This document shows positions 11,401-26,000 of a stretch of 64,000 bases of DNA, piece after piece (position 1 is the first letter of the stretch; each line of letters opens with the position of its first letter). The position numbers and the translations under genes were made by a program. Source of the stretch: Halisarca cf. caerulea (lineage: Eukaryota > Porifera > Demospongiae > Chondrillida > Halisarcidae); NCBI GenBank assembly GCA_963170055.1, contig CAUJGJ010000040.1:667401-731400 (forward strand), in the 5' to 3' direction. A model generated the notes under the pieces. The model was not told the origin of the DNA. It searched no databases and worked only from the letters and a program-made list of their open reading frames with translations.

Positions 11401-13955
11401 TACTGGAGTTTCGCTCTACTTCACTCCTTATTATTATTCAGCCAGTTGCCTAGATACGGCGCTCTTTTGGAGGGTAAACGATGTTGCCAGGATACATAAT
11501 AGATAAATCCCTCCTTGGCTTCGCCCTCGGTCAATTACTCTTTAGCAGTAAGTACATTTCCCATGTACCAATCCAAGGAGGGATTTATCTACTACCTGTA
11601 CATTCCGTGTGTATAAACAAGCAAATACTTGTTAGCTTGTAACTTCATAATAAAATGATGGAAAGTTACCACACTTGCAGGAAATTATCTAAGCTATAGA
11701 ATAGTGAAAATTCTTGAAACTGTCGAATTCCACTAAAATTTGATCTCACCTGGCAATTGTCACATGTATGCTATCTAAGAAATGTTGCATGTATTAACTC
11801 AAATTTGGCGTTTAAGTATAATGCATTGTGTTGCCCTCCAATTCTTAGCAGTTATGTTTAAAACATTTTTTGAACTTGGTTACAGGTCAGTGCTCATGCA
11901 CAGATGTTGTGTTTGTCGTTGATTCATCTGGCAGCATTGGTGCGCAAAACTTCCAAGAACAACGGGAATTTCTAGCCCATTTGGCTGGTCGGTTTGACTA
12001 TGCCGTCACTCGTGTGGCCATTGTACGATTTGCCAGCATAGTGGGCGTGATCTTGAACCCAAGCAGCGATAGAGCAAGTGTTACAAATACACTATCAAAT
12101 CTCTTCTACACACAGGGAGCAACATTTACCTCAAGAGCACTCTACACTGCTGGTAGGCTGCTAAATAACCAGAGGCGGAGGACCTGCCAAGGAAAAATCT
12201 TCATTGTTACAGATGGAAGGGTTACTGACTTCGTATTCATACCGGGCGCAGTCAATTTCCTTAGACGTTTCAACTATGAAGTTATTGTCTTGGGAGTAAC
12301 AGACGGGATTGATGAAAGGGAACTCTTGACCATTGCTTCGAATAAAAGGGAAAATTTCTTCAAAACTGCAGATTTCATGTCCCTTGAAGCGATTGCATCT
12401 AGGATACAGCCAACTCTGATATGCCGTAAGTGTGTCATATAAATACATTTCATACACTTTTAAGATTAACATTAGCAACTAGTGAAATACTCTCCAGAAG
12501 CTGCTTTTTGGGGGCTAGGGTTGGTGGTCCCTCCACAATTTTCATGTCAAGTTCCTGTATGTAATCCTAATTCAGTATTATACTATTGGGAAAGTATTTT
12601 ACTATATTATGTTGGCAAAGAGAATGTGATTTATAACATAATTTGCATAAATTTTTCCACCTAGCTCAAAACTGTCCAGTAGCAGGACAAATTAACTACC
12701 AGACGTGTGCACCTTGTGAAGCTACCTGTGACAATCAAAATCCGCCCTGTGTGGTATGCACACCAGGCTGTGCATGCCCTCCAGGAACAGTACTGGACAA
12801 TGGACGGTGCATACTACCTGGTGATTGCACACCCGCAGGCCCACGATGTTACGGAAGTGCTTCAGGAGATCCTCACTACACCACATACGACGGACACAGA
12901 TACGATCTCCAGGACAGATGTTCACACATCTTCTCTAAGGACTGTGCTGATGATACATTCACTGTCTACACTGTCACATCGGATGCCTGTTCAAGAGGAG
13001 GTAATCCAACATGCATTGAAGAAGCCTACATCGATGCTGCTGGTTCGAGATTGCGTTTGTACCGCAGTGGGATCTTTCTGCTCCATGCATTTGAGGGTGA
13101 TGTTCCGGATACTTCTGTTATCTCGGTTTCTCAAGGATTCTGGGGCATAACTGTGGATCTTCGTACACTGGGGATAACTATCCAGTTTAGAAAGTGGTAT
13201 CTGAGTGTGTGTACTCCAAATAGCTATGCTGGTAAACTGTGCGGTTTATTGGGTGACTGTAATGGAGATGGAACTGACGATTTCAAACTCATGGATGGAA
13301 CAGTTACAGACAACCTACTCACCTTTGAAACAGAGTACAGAGCTGACGGAATCACAGATTCATGCACAGTGGATCTTCCACAACAGGCCACATGTGATGA
13401 TCCCACTAGAAGGGCAGCTGCTGAAGCATTCTGTGCACCAATACGTGCTGATCCTGGTCCATATGCAGCTTGTCATGGAACCCTTGATCCTCAGGCTAGT
13501 TTTGATAACTGTGTGTTGGATCACTGTCTCTGTGTACAGGAGCCAGAAGAGTGTGGTTGCTCTGTTATTCTGGACTATGGGGCCACATGTAGAGGACTGG
13601 GAGTTGATACTGGAACACCACCAGCTGTTTGCTGTAAGTTACCATGGATAGTCCATAATGTCAGGCTTAATTTTTTGTGTGTGGTGGCCCACACGCTTTG
13701 GAACTATTGTAAAGTTACGTAAAACAATAGCTTAGAGTTGCTTACATCAGCTCAATTCATCATAAATTCCATTCCCGCACACAGTGCCAACATGTCCAGC
13801 TGGTCAGACATACAAGTGTGGTCCACCTGTACCTCCTTCCTGTGACAATCCTACTGGTGTTGATGGTGTATGTGTGGACGGATGTTTCTGTAATGATGGT
13901 ACTGTGCTCAATGCTAATGGACTGTGTGTCACTGAGGATCAGTGTGGAAGTAAGT

Positions 13956-14024
<69 letters not shown>

Positions 14025-17000
14025 CACACACACACACACACTACTCAACCCTGCAGTTGTATTTTTTCTTGTAACATGCAACCCTTTTTCTTGCACAACC
14101 ACATACGTGGCTCGCCATGCAGTTTTGCATGATGACGTAACTTCAACTGATTTTTACGTGCGACCATTCATACGATTGGATATTCAATACTGAATACAAT
14201 AATACAGGTTTTATAGCTATAGCTTGTGTATAAAGGAAGATACAAGCAAATATTAATTAACCGTAATTATGCGATGAATATGCACGAAACACAAAAAATT
14301 GGTTTCTAGTTACAACAGTTTGTTTAGAGCAGTTCAGCAGATTTTGTTGCTTTCTAGACTGAATTAGTTTTCTATTTGTAGCAAATCTCTTCTCTTGTGT
14401 GTTCCCGATTCAGAAAATGGATCTATGCAAAGATAGATCAGATTCCATGGATTGCAAGCTGTGCATCATACCCGAGTTCACCTTCCAGTGCCGTCTTTGG
14501 TGCAAACACGATTTTGCAGTGGTGTATTACTCTTCTCAGGGTAGTGGCCACCCGAGAAACTCCCAACTAAAATATACAAAGCAGTACATGAGCAAGTATT
14601 CCAGTACTTTGTCTTTGCGGCAAGAGGCCTCCCTCTTTATTCTAGAGTTTGACTTCTTTGAAGCTTATTACTGATGAACAGAGTATTTTTGCAGATCCAG
14701 GCAGAAATACTGTCATACTAAGCACAGTACATCCTTATGGAGATCTCTCCCAAGCAGTGTCAGAGAGCTACAAGACTACCAAGCCTTATCCTCGAGCTGT
14801 GCTGACCTTTATTCTACTTGACTCACCTTCATATTACCTTGCATGTGCGTGATCTCTCTACTCTTCTAGTTGCATGTTCGTAATTTGTCTACACTACTCA
14901 CTACATACTCTTGTATTACCTAATTATTGATTGAATGAACATTTTTTTAATTATTTGCATTTCCTTTTACTTTTATAATTGTATTGTTTTGTTTTCTTTT
15001 GTTTTCTACTGGGTGCCTGTCAGACTAGCCTATGGCTAAAGGCTTCCCAGTCTGAATAAGACAACCTGATACCCTGATACCCTGAGTATAGGTTTATTTG
15101 GCATTTTGTAGCAACTTAGTAGGAAAAATGTTCTGTTTATTGGTAAACAGCTTCAAAAATGGCCAAAACAGACAATCATAAACAAATCTTGCTTTATTTG
15201 TTAGATATTTCTAGTTACTAAACTTATATTGACCCAAACAAGCGAAGAACAGCAAACAAAATGATGATGTGAAGGTGTCAATTCTTGTGGTGTTTAGACA
15301 AAGTGCTCATACCACTTCCAGTTTCTTATTGTACGAGATGTGTTAAAAAAACTCGTGGGTTGCCTACGGCCCTGGAAACTCGAATCGCTTGGAAATTGTC
15401 GTTATGCACAAACAAAACTAACACTTTAAAGAACTCTTCTGCTCCAAAAGACTCTTCGCTGGTGAAATGAGGAGCAAACGTTCCAATTTCATCAAATTAT
15501 AGCCGAGAATTGAGTACCGCCTTAACGCACATCCGCCATGTTGTTGATATATACACATAATTACGAACCTTACAGACACTTCCGGTGAAAGTAAAAATAA
15601 TATAGGGTTAGGGTTAGGGTTAGTGCTGCTGCTGATTATGGGTTACCATATCCTTTTTAATACCCCACGCCGTATTATTATATTCATCTTGTTACTACGT
15701 TGTGTTCCATAGGATTGTACGTAAATGACTTACTTATGGGAATTTTGGTACTGTTGAGATGCATGCTACATCTTCTACTGTACTCTCTATCCCTCTTATT
15801 TTCGGATAAGAGCACATGCTGTCACTTAGCATTACATATTATCTAAAAGGTTTTATCCTGTTTCTACAGTACAAAATTAATAGAGACATAATATATAGGT
15901 TAATGAATCATGTGAACTACACAATGACTATGATTATGTTTTTCATTCTTGCATGTACCGTAAGTGGTTGCTTGTTGTACATGAATCACGCATACACATA
16001 ACACGATGTATCATCATCATTCCTGTAGCCTGCCCTCCAAATCAAGAATTTGGAGTGTACGATGTACCCCAACCAACCTGTGCCAACCCCAATCCTAGTG
16101 TAGATGGAAAGGTGAGAGGGTGCTCCTGTAAAGCTGGGTTTGTTCTAAACGAAGGCACTGGGACATGTGTTGCACCCGATGATTGCCCAAGATGTTATGG
16201 AAGTGCATCTGGTGATCCTCACTACACCACATACGACGGACACAGATACGATCTCCAGGACAGATGTTCACACATCTTCTCTAAGGACTGTGCTGATGAT
16301 ACATTCACTGTCTACACTGTCACATCTGATGCATGTTCAAGAGGAGGTAATCCAACATGTATTGAAGAAGCGTACATTGATGCTGCTGGTTCGAGATTGC
16401 GTTTGTACCGCAGTGGGATCTTTCTGCTCCATGCATTTGAGGGTGATGTTCCGGATACTTCTGTTATCTCGGTTTCTCAAGGATTTTGGGGCATAACTGT
16501 GGATCTTCGTACACTTGGGATAACTATCCAGTTTAGAAAGTGGTATCTGAGTGTCTGTACTCCAGGTAGCTATGCTGGTAAACTGTGCGGTTTCTTAGGT
16601 GATTGTAATGGAGATGGAACTGACGATTTCAAACTCATGAATGGGACAGTTACGGATGACTTACTCACCTTTGAAACAGAGTACAGAGCTGATGGAATCA
16701 CAGATTCGTGTACGGTGGATCCTCCACAACAGGCCACGTGTGACGATCCCACTAGAAGGGCAGCTGCTGAAGCATTCTGCGCACCATTGCGCGCTGATCC
16801 TGGTCCTTATGCAGCTTGTCATGGAACCCTTGATCCTCAGGCTAGTTTTGATAACTGTGTGTTGGATCACTGTCTCTGTGTACAGGAGCCAGAAGAGTGT
16901 GGTTGCTCTGTTATTCTGGACTATGGAGCCACATGTAGAGGACTGGGGGTTGACACAGGAACACCGCCTGCTGTTTGCCGTGAGTTATTTACTGAGGTGT

Positions 17001-18238
17001 TGTGTTTTGACCAATAGAATTATTTGTATAATAGCACCCCACAGTGCTAGAACATGTTCAAAAGGCATAATCTGCAGCAAGTTTAGTTTGAGTATGCTCA
17101 CATCAGCACACACTATTTCCATACAGTGCCAACATGTCCAGCTGGTCAGACATACAAGTGTGGTCCACCTGTACCTCCTTCCTGTGACAATCCTACTGGT
17201 GTTGATGGTGTATGTGTGGACGGATGTTTTTGTAATGATGGTACTGTGCTCAATGCTAATGGACAATGTGTCACTGAGGATCAGTGTGGAAGTAAGTTCA
17301 TACACACACCACAGGCATGCACGCTTCGCAGGTATAACATGTGCATATTCTGTAAACAGAGGCGCGTTGTGTGGTTTACAAAGGAATTTGACTCAAAATT
17401 TACATGTTTTACTAATGTTCATGCGTTAGTCACGTGAATGTTTATGCAGTTGGCTTGGAATATAGGCCTTTTCTTTCTCAAACCGAAGTGAATTGTGTCG
17501 AATATTGCAATAGTCTGCACATTTCGTGTTTTCAAAACGTTCTAATAGTTATTCGTTCGTGCTAGAAGAAATATCAATGTCACCGATCATTACAGTTGCT
17601 TGGTGACGTCATCATATTGCGTGACCGCCTTGTAACAAACGGTGAGAGAGAGACTTTTGCAACGAGTGAATTTCTTCCGAAAACCCGGTCATCTAAACGG
17701 TTGTGTAGAGGAGCCATGTCGCGGGAGTTTGATCACGATAGGTAAAACTAAATTTTCACCACTGTCGATTTTGATAACATGCTCCATTCCTGACATGTAC
17801 ACAAGTTTGTGGTTTTACTCTGTGTCAAAAACAACATTATGATGGACATCTCAGGAACAAAAGAGAATGGTAAGTTCGACAGCGGTGAAAATTTAGATAT
17901 TGGTGTTAGAAAGGTCTTGACAAAATATGACTGCTCTAAACGATGGTTTACATGACCGGGTTTTGTACTAAAGTTATTTCTAAGGTCCGAATCTGTGGTC
18001 GTTTTTTCGGCTTTGCGAAGTATTGACAACAAAGTTAAGTGAACTGTTGTTGCATTTAATAGTCATATCGATGTTTTGTAGGCTTTTTGTATTCCATAAA
18101 TACAATAAATGCAAGAAAAGTGGGGGCTGATTTTAGCCGACTTTAGGGCGGCCATTTTGGTAAAATTGCACATGTGCACATGTCACACCTGCGTTGCACA
18201 AACACTCAAACACACACACACACATGTACAGTGTACAC

Positions 18239-18277
<39 letters not shown>

Positions 18278-21200
18278 TATACCAACAGTTAGAAATATCG
18301 CATGTGGGACATGTCCACGCTAATTCGGAGGTGTGAAAATTTCGGTCGTTTTAATAGCTTTATTTCTCAACTTGTAGAAGCTTCAGAACGTCAAACGATG
18401 GCTTAAATCATAGGTAGACATGTAAACGTTTCGGGGATTAGCCTTTCAAAAGGGTTATTTCAATTGCCAAGAAGTTTGTAAGGCTTTCCTAACCCCTACT
18501 AAAATGCGAAACTCTTCGGGCGCTAACTGGTGGAACGCTTCCAAGACTATATATTCGCATAAATCGCTATAGCAAAACATTTACTAACTTTTCCATGCAG
18601 GTGCCATCGCCATTCCTCTCCGAAGCCGAGATCATCAAAATTGGCCATCAAAGAGCGAAATTCTAGCTCCTATAACTCGGGACAGGAACGACGCTTCTCT
18701 TGCACCCACATGGAAAAGTTGAAAACTACAAATAGCTCAATGCTGGCACCAAGAAACTGTCTCTAGCTTGTTTCCTCACGTAGCGTCCAGCCGAAAATTA
18801 AAATTTCGAAGAACATCCAGTTGGGTCACATGCCAGCATGTGAAAGAGCAACGGTGACGACGGAAAACGTCATTTAACACGGATTTGTTTTCGTATACGC
18901 CCGAATATCCATCCGAATCACGAGATAAAAGCGTGACTAATAACCTATAGGCGCCGAAAGATAACGTTTCACCCCTATGCAAACGAACGATCACTATCAT
19001 AACAAATCTGGACATGTCCCACATGCGATGGCAATATGCATTAAACATAGGTCATATATACAAGAACTCATGTTAACTTTCACAAACAATACTTGTCACC
19101 AGACTATAGTAAATACATGTATACTACCTGGATAGTATTTATGCCCCATCTTGCCACCATTTATACGCGTTCCACATGTACATGATAATATTATTTGACT
19201 CACACTAGTCAGCAACTGTGATATAAAATTCCCATTTCACATCCACTTTAACCCATATTTGTTGATACCTTTGATATCAATTTATCAAACTCTTTAGCCT
19301 TTTATCTTTCGGGTTTATTTCCTTCACATACCCCTTATCGTTTGCGAACCACTATAGTGGCTTGTGAGGTATTTGCTCTTGAATCTATTCTTCTGGTAAA
19401 TACGAGTATCAGAAGACAGTAAAATATCCTTCATTTGAAAGGAGTCGCTTTGAGCCACATATTTGAAGTATGTGCACGTAAGACAGCTGAATTATGATAA
19501 ATTTAGTGGTGAATATCGCCGACCATGTATCATTGTAAGTTTAGGTTGTTACCTAGAAAAGGAGCAATGAAGTTCACTTCAATTTGTTCTTCTAGATAAA
19601 CCTTGAAGGAAGCTTTTTATTGTTCCTATTGGATAACCGTTGCACACGTGTTGCAAGTTACCGTTGATTTCACTGCTTTTGTCCTACGCATGGTGTGGAT
19701 TTGGGTTTCTTGAACTATACATTGATCGTAATAAGGATGTCAATCCTCAAAAAGCTTTCATTTGGCCTTCAGACAGCGCCAGGTTTCCTATGAAAGGGGT
19801 GAAGTTGTTCACTTAGCTGAAGAGCTGCTGCTGCATTCCACCTCTTTCTATCTTCCCAGATATCTAACATGAAGAAATCTTTACCCATATAACTAATGAG
19901 AGACAACTCTATTTTAGCCTACGATCATGAAAATGGTGCAAATTTCTGCTTTGTACTCAAACATTTAACTAATGGTAGCCATTTTGCTCCAACATTTACT
20001 CAGTTGCGTTTCTCCGTAAATGGCGATGACAATTCTGTATACCAATACATACTTGCATTTTCGCTCTATAGTACAGATTTATAAAAGACACTATGGATAT
20101 GAAACTTATACTGAGAACTTCATGCGTCCCTAAGAACTAATGTCGCTAATAAGAAGAAATCAGAAAAAGATAGACAAATGTGAACGTCTGTAGGGCGAGC
20201 CATTATAGTGGCTTGTGAACAATATCCTTTATTGTGGATACCACTGATATGAATTTCACATTTCACATCCTCTTTGACCCTTTATTGTGGATAAGCCTAT
20301 ATATATAGTGGCTTGCACACGACCATTCCACATTGTAGGCAGAATGGTATATAACATAACTGGAGTCATGGACAAACCATTATTGTGACTCCTTCTTTTT
20401 AGGGTGGCAAAACCTAATAGATAGTTTTTGTTTGAACTTCTGGTATGTAACGCTAGTCCTAGATTTGCTTATCTCACACACCCACAACTTGTGTAACTAT
20501 AATGGCTACCCAGGTATGTTATGTCAGATTTTGCCATAAAGCAAAACGCTTCCAATTAAACGCTTTGTTTTAGCTTCACGCTTTGTTTTAGCTTCCTGAA
20601 GGTTGCAAACCCCAAGAAACCATACAGATAGCAAACTCAACATGCGTATTTTATTTGTGTGTCCTTTAAAGTGCCAAAAACATGTACCTGTTGCATGGTC
20701 GCTATTTTTCAACCATATCAAAATTAGCAAATACGCAAAAAGGCGGAAAGAAAGACCTCTGAGTTTTGATACACAAGTCGATTCACAAGATAGAACATAC
20801 CCCAAACTTACATTTTTGGATGTAGGAAGGCACTGCTCCATTCCACGGCTGTTATGTCAAACGATTTCTTCTCTGACAGAATGGTTGTAGTAACAAAAGG
20901 CGGTGCATAAACTGAACGGTATAACCAGCAATATTCCTATATCCAAAATTGTAAGTTCGGCCCTTTAGGAATAACCTGACGAAGTTTAAAGCCTACAGGT
21001 AGAGGTTTAGTTCTCCGCCTTCTTTGCCATAACTTTCCTATGGACAAGAGTGCTTCTTTGCCCTTGGTCATGTGGACAGCATGTGTTCTCAGTGTTGCGG
21101 AGGCTAATTTATATGCTGCAATTACGATCATAACTTTGGGGGTAAGTTAGTGATTTCGAAGCTCGAATATTGGCAGATCTGCAATTTCTTACTCTATTAC

Positions 21201-22947
21201 CTTCCATTTGCTAAAATGACAGGCCATAATCCTTTCTGTTGCTGGTGAAACCGTTGAAATCTTAAAAACCAGCAAGGTGGTCACGCGGTTGCGTGATAAT
21301 TAGTATTGGGCATTACGATTTAATCGCATACCTGTGAAAACCACCAAATGCCCTTTGCAACCACGAATCTGCCATAACTTACCTGCATAATGTCCACAAT
21401 AAAGTGTTTCTTGCAATTGATAAAGTCCCACGGTAAAGGGTTAAGATGCATACTAAAAGTTCTACTGCACGCTCTATCCATCTTAATAAGATTATATTCA
21501 CTGTTAAATTACTTTACTTATTATCTAAAACTATATATATTCTGTACATAATATGTTAGGCACTGATGAAGACAGGTTGGTTCATAGATTATGCAAACTT
21601 CACAGTGATGCTATGAATTCTTTTGTTGTATGTAATGGGTTGCTTGCAAAACATAATGAAAACAGACACTTTCCACGTAATACCATTATCACCCATGTAG
21701 CCTGCCCTCCAAATCAAGAATTCGGAGTGTACAATGTACCCCAACCGACCTGTGCCAACCCCAATCCTAGTGTAGATGGAAAGGTGAGAGGGTGCTCCTG
21801 TAAAGCTGGGTTTGTTCTAAACGAAGGCACTGGGACATGTGTTGCTCCTGGTGATTGTCCAAGATGTTATGGAAGTGCATCTGGTGATCCTCACTACACC
21901 ACATACGACGGACACAGATATGATCTCCAGGACAGATGTTCACACATCTTCACTAAGGACTGTGCTGATGATACATTCACTGTCTACACTGTCACATCTG
22001 ATGCATGTTCAAGAGGAGGTAATCCAACATGTATTGAAGAAGCGTACATTGATGCTGCTGGTTCGAGATTGCGTTTGTACCGCAGTGGGATCTTTCTGCT
22101 CCATGCATTTGAGGGTGATGTTCCGGATACTTCTGTTATCTCGGTTTCTCAAGGATTCTGGGGCATAACTGTGGATCTTCGTACACTTGGGATAACTATC
22201 CAGTTTAGAAAGTGGTACCTTAGTGTGTGCACTCCAGGTAGCTATGCTGGTAAGCTGTGTGGTTTTTTAGGTGATTGTAATGGAGATGGAACTGACGATT
22301 TCAAACTCATGGATGGAACAGTTACAGACAACCTACTCACCTTTGAAACAGAGTACAGAGCTGACGGAATCACGGATTCATGCACAGTGGATCCTCCACA
22401 ACAGGCCACATGTGATGATCCCACTAGAAGGGCAGCTGCTGAAGCATTCTGTGCACCAATACGTGCTGATCCCGGTCCTTATGCAGCTTGTCATGGAACC
22501 CTTGATCCTCAGGCTAGTTTTGATAACTGTGTGTTGGATCACTGTCTCTGTGTGCAGGAGCCAGAAGAGTGTGGTTGCTCTGTTATTCTGGACTATGGGG
22601 CCACATGTAGAGGACTGGGAGTTGATACTGGAACACCACCAGCTGTTTGCCGTGAGTTATTTGTTGTGACGTATAGTTTTGTATAATGTCGAAGCTTAGA
22701 AAGGCTACCCTAAACCATGTTTAGCATTGAGTTGCTCACTTCAGCATAAATTTCATTCCTACACACAGTGCCAACATGTCCAGCTGGTCAGACATACAAG
22801 TGTGGTCCACCTGTACCTCCTTCCTGTGACAATCCTACTGGTGTTGATGGTGTATGTGTGGATGGATGTTTCTGTAATGATGGTACTGTGCTCAATGCTA
22901 ATGGACAGTGTGTCACTGAGGATCAGTGTGGAAGTAAGTGCCCAAAT

Positions 22948-23009
<62 letters not shown>

Positions 23010-26000
23010 TACTAATGCCAGCACTTCCTAATATTGCATTGGTCATACGCCATTAGCCTTGCTCAATTTTACTGTCTGGATAGTATATATAATTACATCT
23101 TATGGCAATCTTATGCCTTCTGCCCGTACATGAAAGACTCGTAATAGTGGGTGCCTCTAACATCACTTCCTACACTTCATGTCCCCTTTAAGATCCTTAC
23201 TAAATGTTCAACCATGTATATATGATATCCACATTACTATAGTATGGATCATTTTCAGTACTAATTTTAATGTACGTACTTCAAATACCATTACCTATAA
23301 ATATCTTATGTGAGAATAAACAATTGTGTTCATTTAATTGTGGATTGTGCCATAGTGTGCTTCAAAATGATCTCTTAGTTTCCTCTTTTGTAGTTGGTTG
23401 CTTGTGTATTGTGTGCTATATACATAGCAAGCACCTAACATAGCATTGTATCGCTCATGTAGCCTGCCCTCCAAATCAAGAATTCGGAGTGTACAATGTA
23501 CCCCAACCAACCTGTGATAATCCTAACCCTAGTGTAGATGGAAAGGTGAGAGGGTGCTCCTGTAAAGCTGGGTTTGTTCTCAATGAAGCAACTGGAATGT
23601 GTGTTGCACCTGTTGATTGTCCAAGATGTTATGGAAGTGCATCTGGTGATCCTCACTACACCACATACGACGGACACAGATACGATCTCCAGGACAGATG
23701 TTCACACATCTTCACTAAAGACTGTGCAAATAATACATTCACTGTCTATACAGTCACATCTGATGCCTGTTCAAGAGGAGGTAATCCAACATGTATTGAA
23801 GAAGCCTACATTGATGCTGCTGGTACTAGGCTGCACTTGTATCGCCGTGGACCTGTCATTCTCCATGATTTCGATGGAACTGTTCCTCCCACTTCTGCCG
23901 TCTCTGTGTTGCAAGGATTTGGGATCATAACTGTGGACCTTCGTGACCTTGGTATAACCATACAATTCAAACAGTGGTATCTGAGTGTGTGCACTCCAGG
24001 TAGCTATGCTGGTAAACTGTGTGGTTTCTTAGGTGATTGTAACGGAGATGGAACCGACGATTTCAAACTCATGGACGGAACAGTTACAGACAACCTACTC
24101 ACCTTTGAAACAGAGTACAGAGCTGATGGCATCACAGATTCATGTACAGTGGACCCTCCACAACAGGCCACATGTGATGATCCCACTAAACGAACAGCTG
24201 CTGAAGCATTCTGTGCACCAATACGTGCTGATCCAGGTCCTTATGCAGCCTGTCATGGAACCCTTGATCCTCAGGCTAGTTTTGATAACTGTGTGTTGGA
24301 TCACTGCCTCTGTGTACAGGAGCCAGAAGAGTGTGGTTGTTCTGTTATTCTGGACTATGGAGCCACATGTAGAGGACTGGGAGTTGATACTGGAACACCA
24401 CCAGCTGTTTGTAGTGAGTATACACAAATTCTTTATACACTTTTGTATGTAAATGTTCACAATGGCAAATTATTACATAATTAGATTTCCAAGATATCGG
24501 TGACTCTTTTATTACCTACACATCAGCAATATACAAAACGTTTGCTTCCCCACACAGTGCTAACATGTCCAGCTGGTCAGACATACAAGTGTGGTCCACC
24601 GGTCCCTCCTTCCTGTGACAATCCTACTGGTGTTGATGGTGTATGTGTGGACGGATGTTTCTGTAATGACGGTACCATCCTCAATGCTAATGGACAGTGC
24701 GTCACTGAGGACCAATGTGGAGGTATGTAAGGTGTATGAGTAAAATCTATAATTCTTTTCCATACGTACATAAATGGGAGTTATTGAAGTGATTTTTTCT
24801 CTGATATAGTATGTCCCATGAACGAAGAGTTTGGTGTGTATGATGTACCTCAACCAACTTGCATGAACCTGAACCCTGATTCTGTGGGACAAGTGAGAGG
24901 ATGTTCTTGCAAAGCTGGGTTTGTTCTCAATGAAACCACTGGAATGTGTGATTCACAAGACACATGCTGTGACATCGAGGGACAAACCTTCCATGATTGT
25001 GCACCTTGTGAGGCAACATGTGAGAATCCAAACCCAGCCTGCCCCCGAATATGCCGACCAGGATGCGCTTGTCCTGTTGGTATGGTGGTACATGAAGGCC
25101 GGTGTATTCCACAGGCCAATTGTCAAACTTGTCCTATTGAGGGACAAACCTACCACACATGTGCACCTTGTGAGGCAACCTGTGGGAATCCAAACCCACC
25201 CTGTCCACGAATATGCAGGCCGGGATGTGCCTGTCCAAACGGTTCAGTGGTACACGAAGGCCGATGTATACCACAGAATAATTGTCCAACTTGCCAAATT
25301 GAGGGACAAACCTACCATGAATGTGCACCCTGCAGGGCTACTTGCGGCAACCCCAATACTCCTTGTCCAGCGATATGTCAACCTGGGTGTGCATGTCCAA
25401 ATGGTACAGTGATACATGAAGGAAGATGTATACCTCAGGACAATTGTCCAACTTGTCCTATTGAGGGACAAACCTACCACGAGTGTGCACCTTGTGAGGC
25501 AACCTGTGAGAATCCAAACCCAGCCTGCCCCCGAATATGCCGACCTGGGTGTGCTTGTCCTGTTGGTATGGTGCTACACGAAGGAAAATGCATACCTACA
25601 ACAGACTGCCAAATATGCCCAATTCCAGGACAAATGTTCTACCAGTGTGTTCCGTGTGAGGCAACATGCAACAATCCAAACCCCATATGCCCTCTAATTT
25701 GTAAACCAGGATGTGGCTGCCCACCAGGGATGGTTCTCCATGAAGGGGAGTGTATTCCACGTGACAACTGCCCAGCCTGTCCATTTGAGGGACAGATCCA
25801 TCATGTATGCATACCTTGTCAAGGAACATGCGAGGATCCTAATCCGCCATGTCCTCGAATATGTCGGCCAGGATGTGGTTGTCCTGTGGATCATGTTTTA
25901 CATGAGAATGTCTGCATACCAGTGGCTGACTGTCCTGGTGAGTTGTTTTCATTGTAAGGAAGTTCCTTTGCTGTCCCTGACAACTGATTGAGTAGGGTAC

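Noticed and set aside
12707..13651. Other long ORFs overlapping the VWD exons on both strands
   Set aside because: Shadows of exons 3, 5, 7 and 9; the same shadows recur because the exons are duplicated.
14399..14852. Overlapping ORFs in intron 4
   Set aside because: They lie between phase-matched exons 4 and 5 and show no domain, signal or flanking sites in phase 1.
8165..25937. Splitting the large gene into two genes at the long introns or after the TIL array
   Set aside because: Exon phases and domain rhythm continue unbroken, no second signal peptide is seen downstream, and no stop codon occurs in any chosen exon before 42013.
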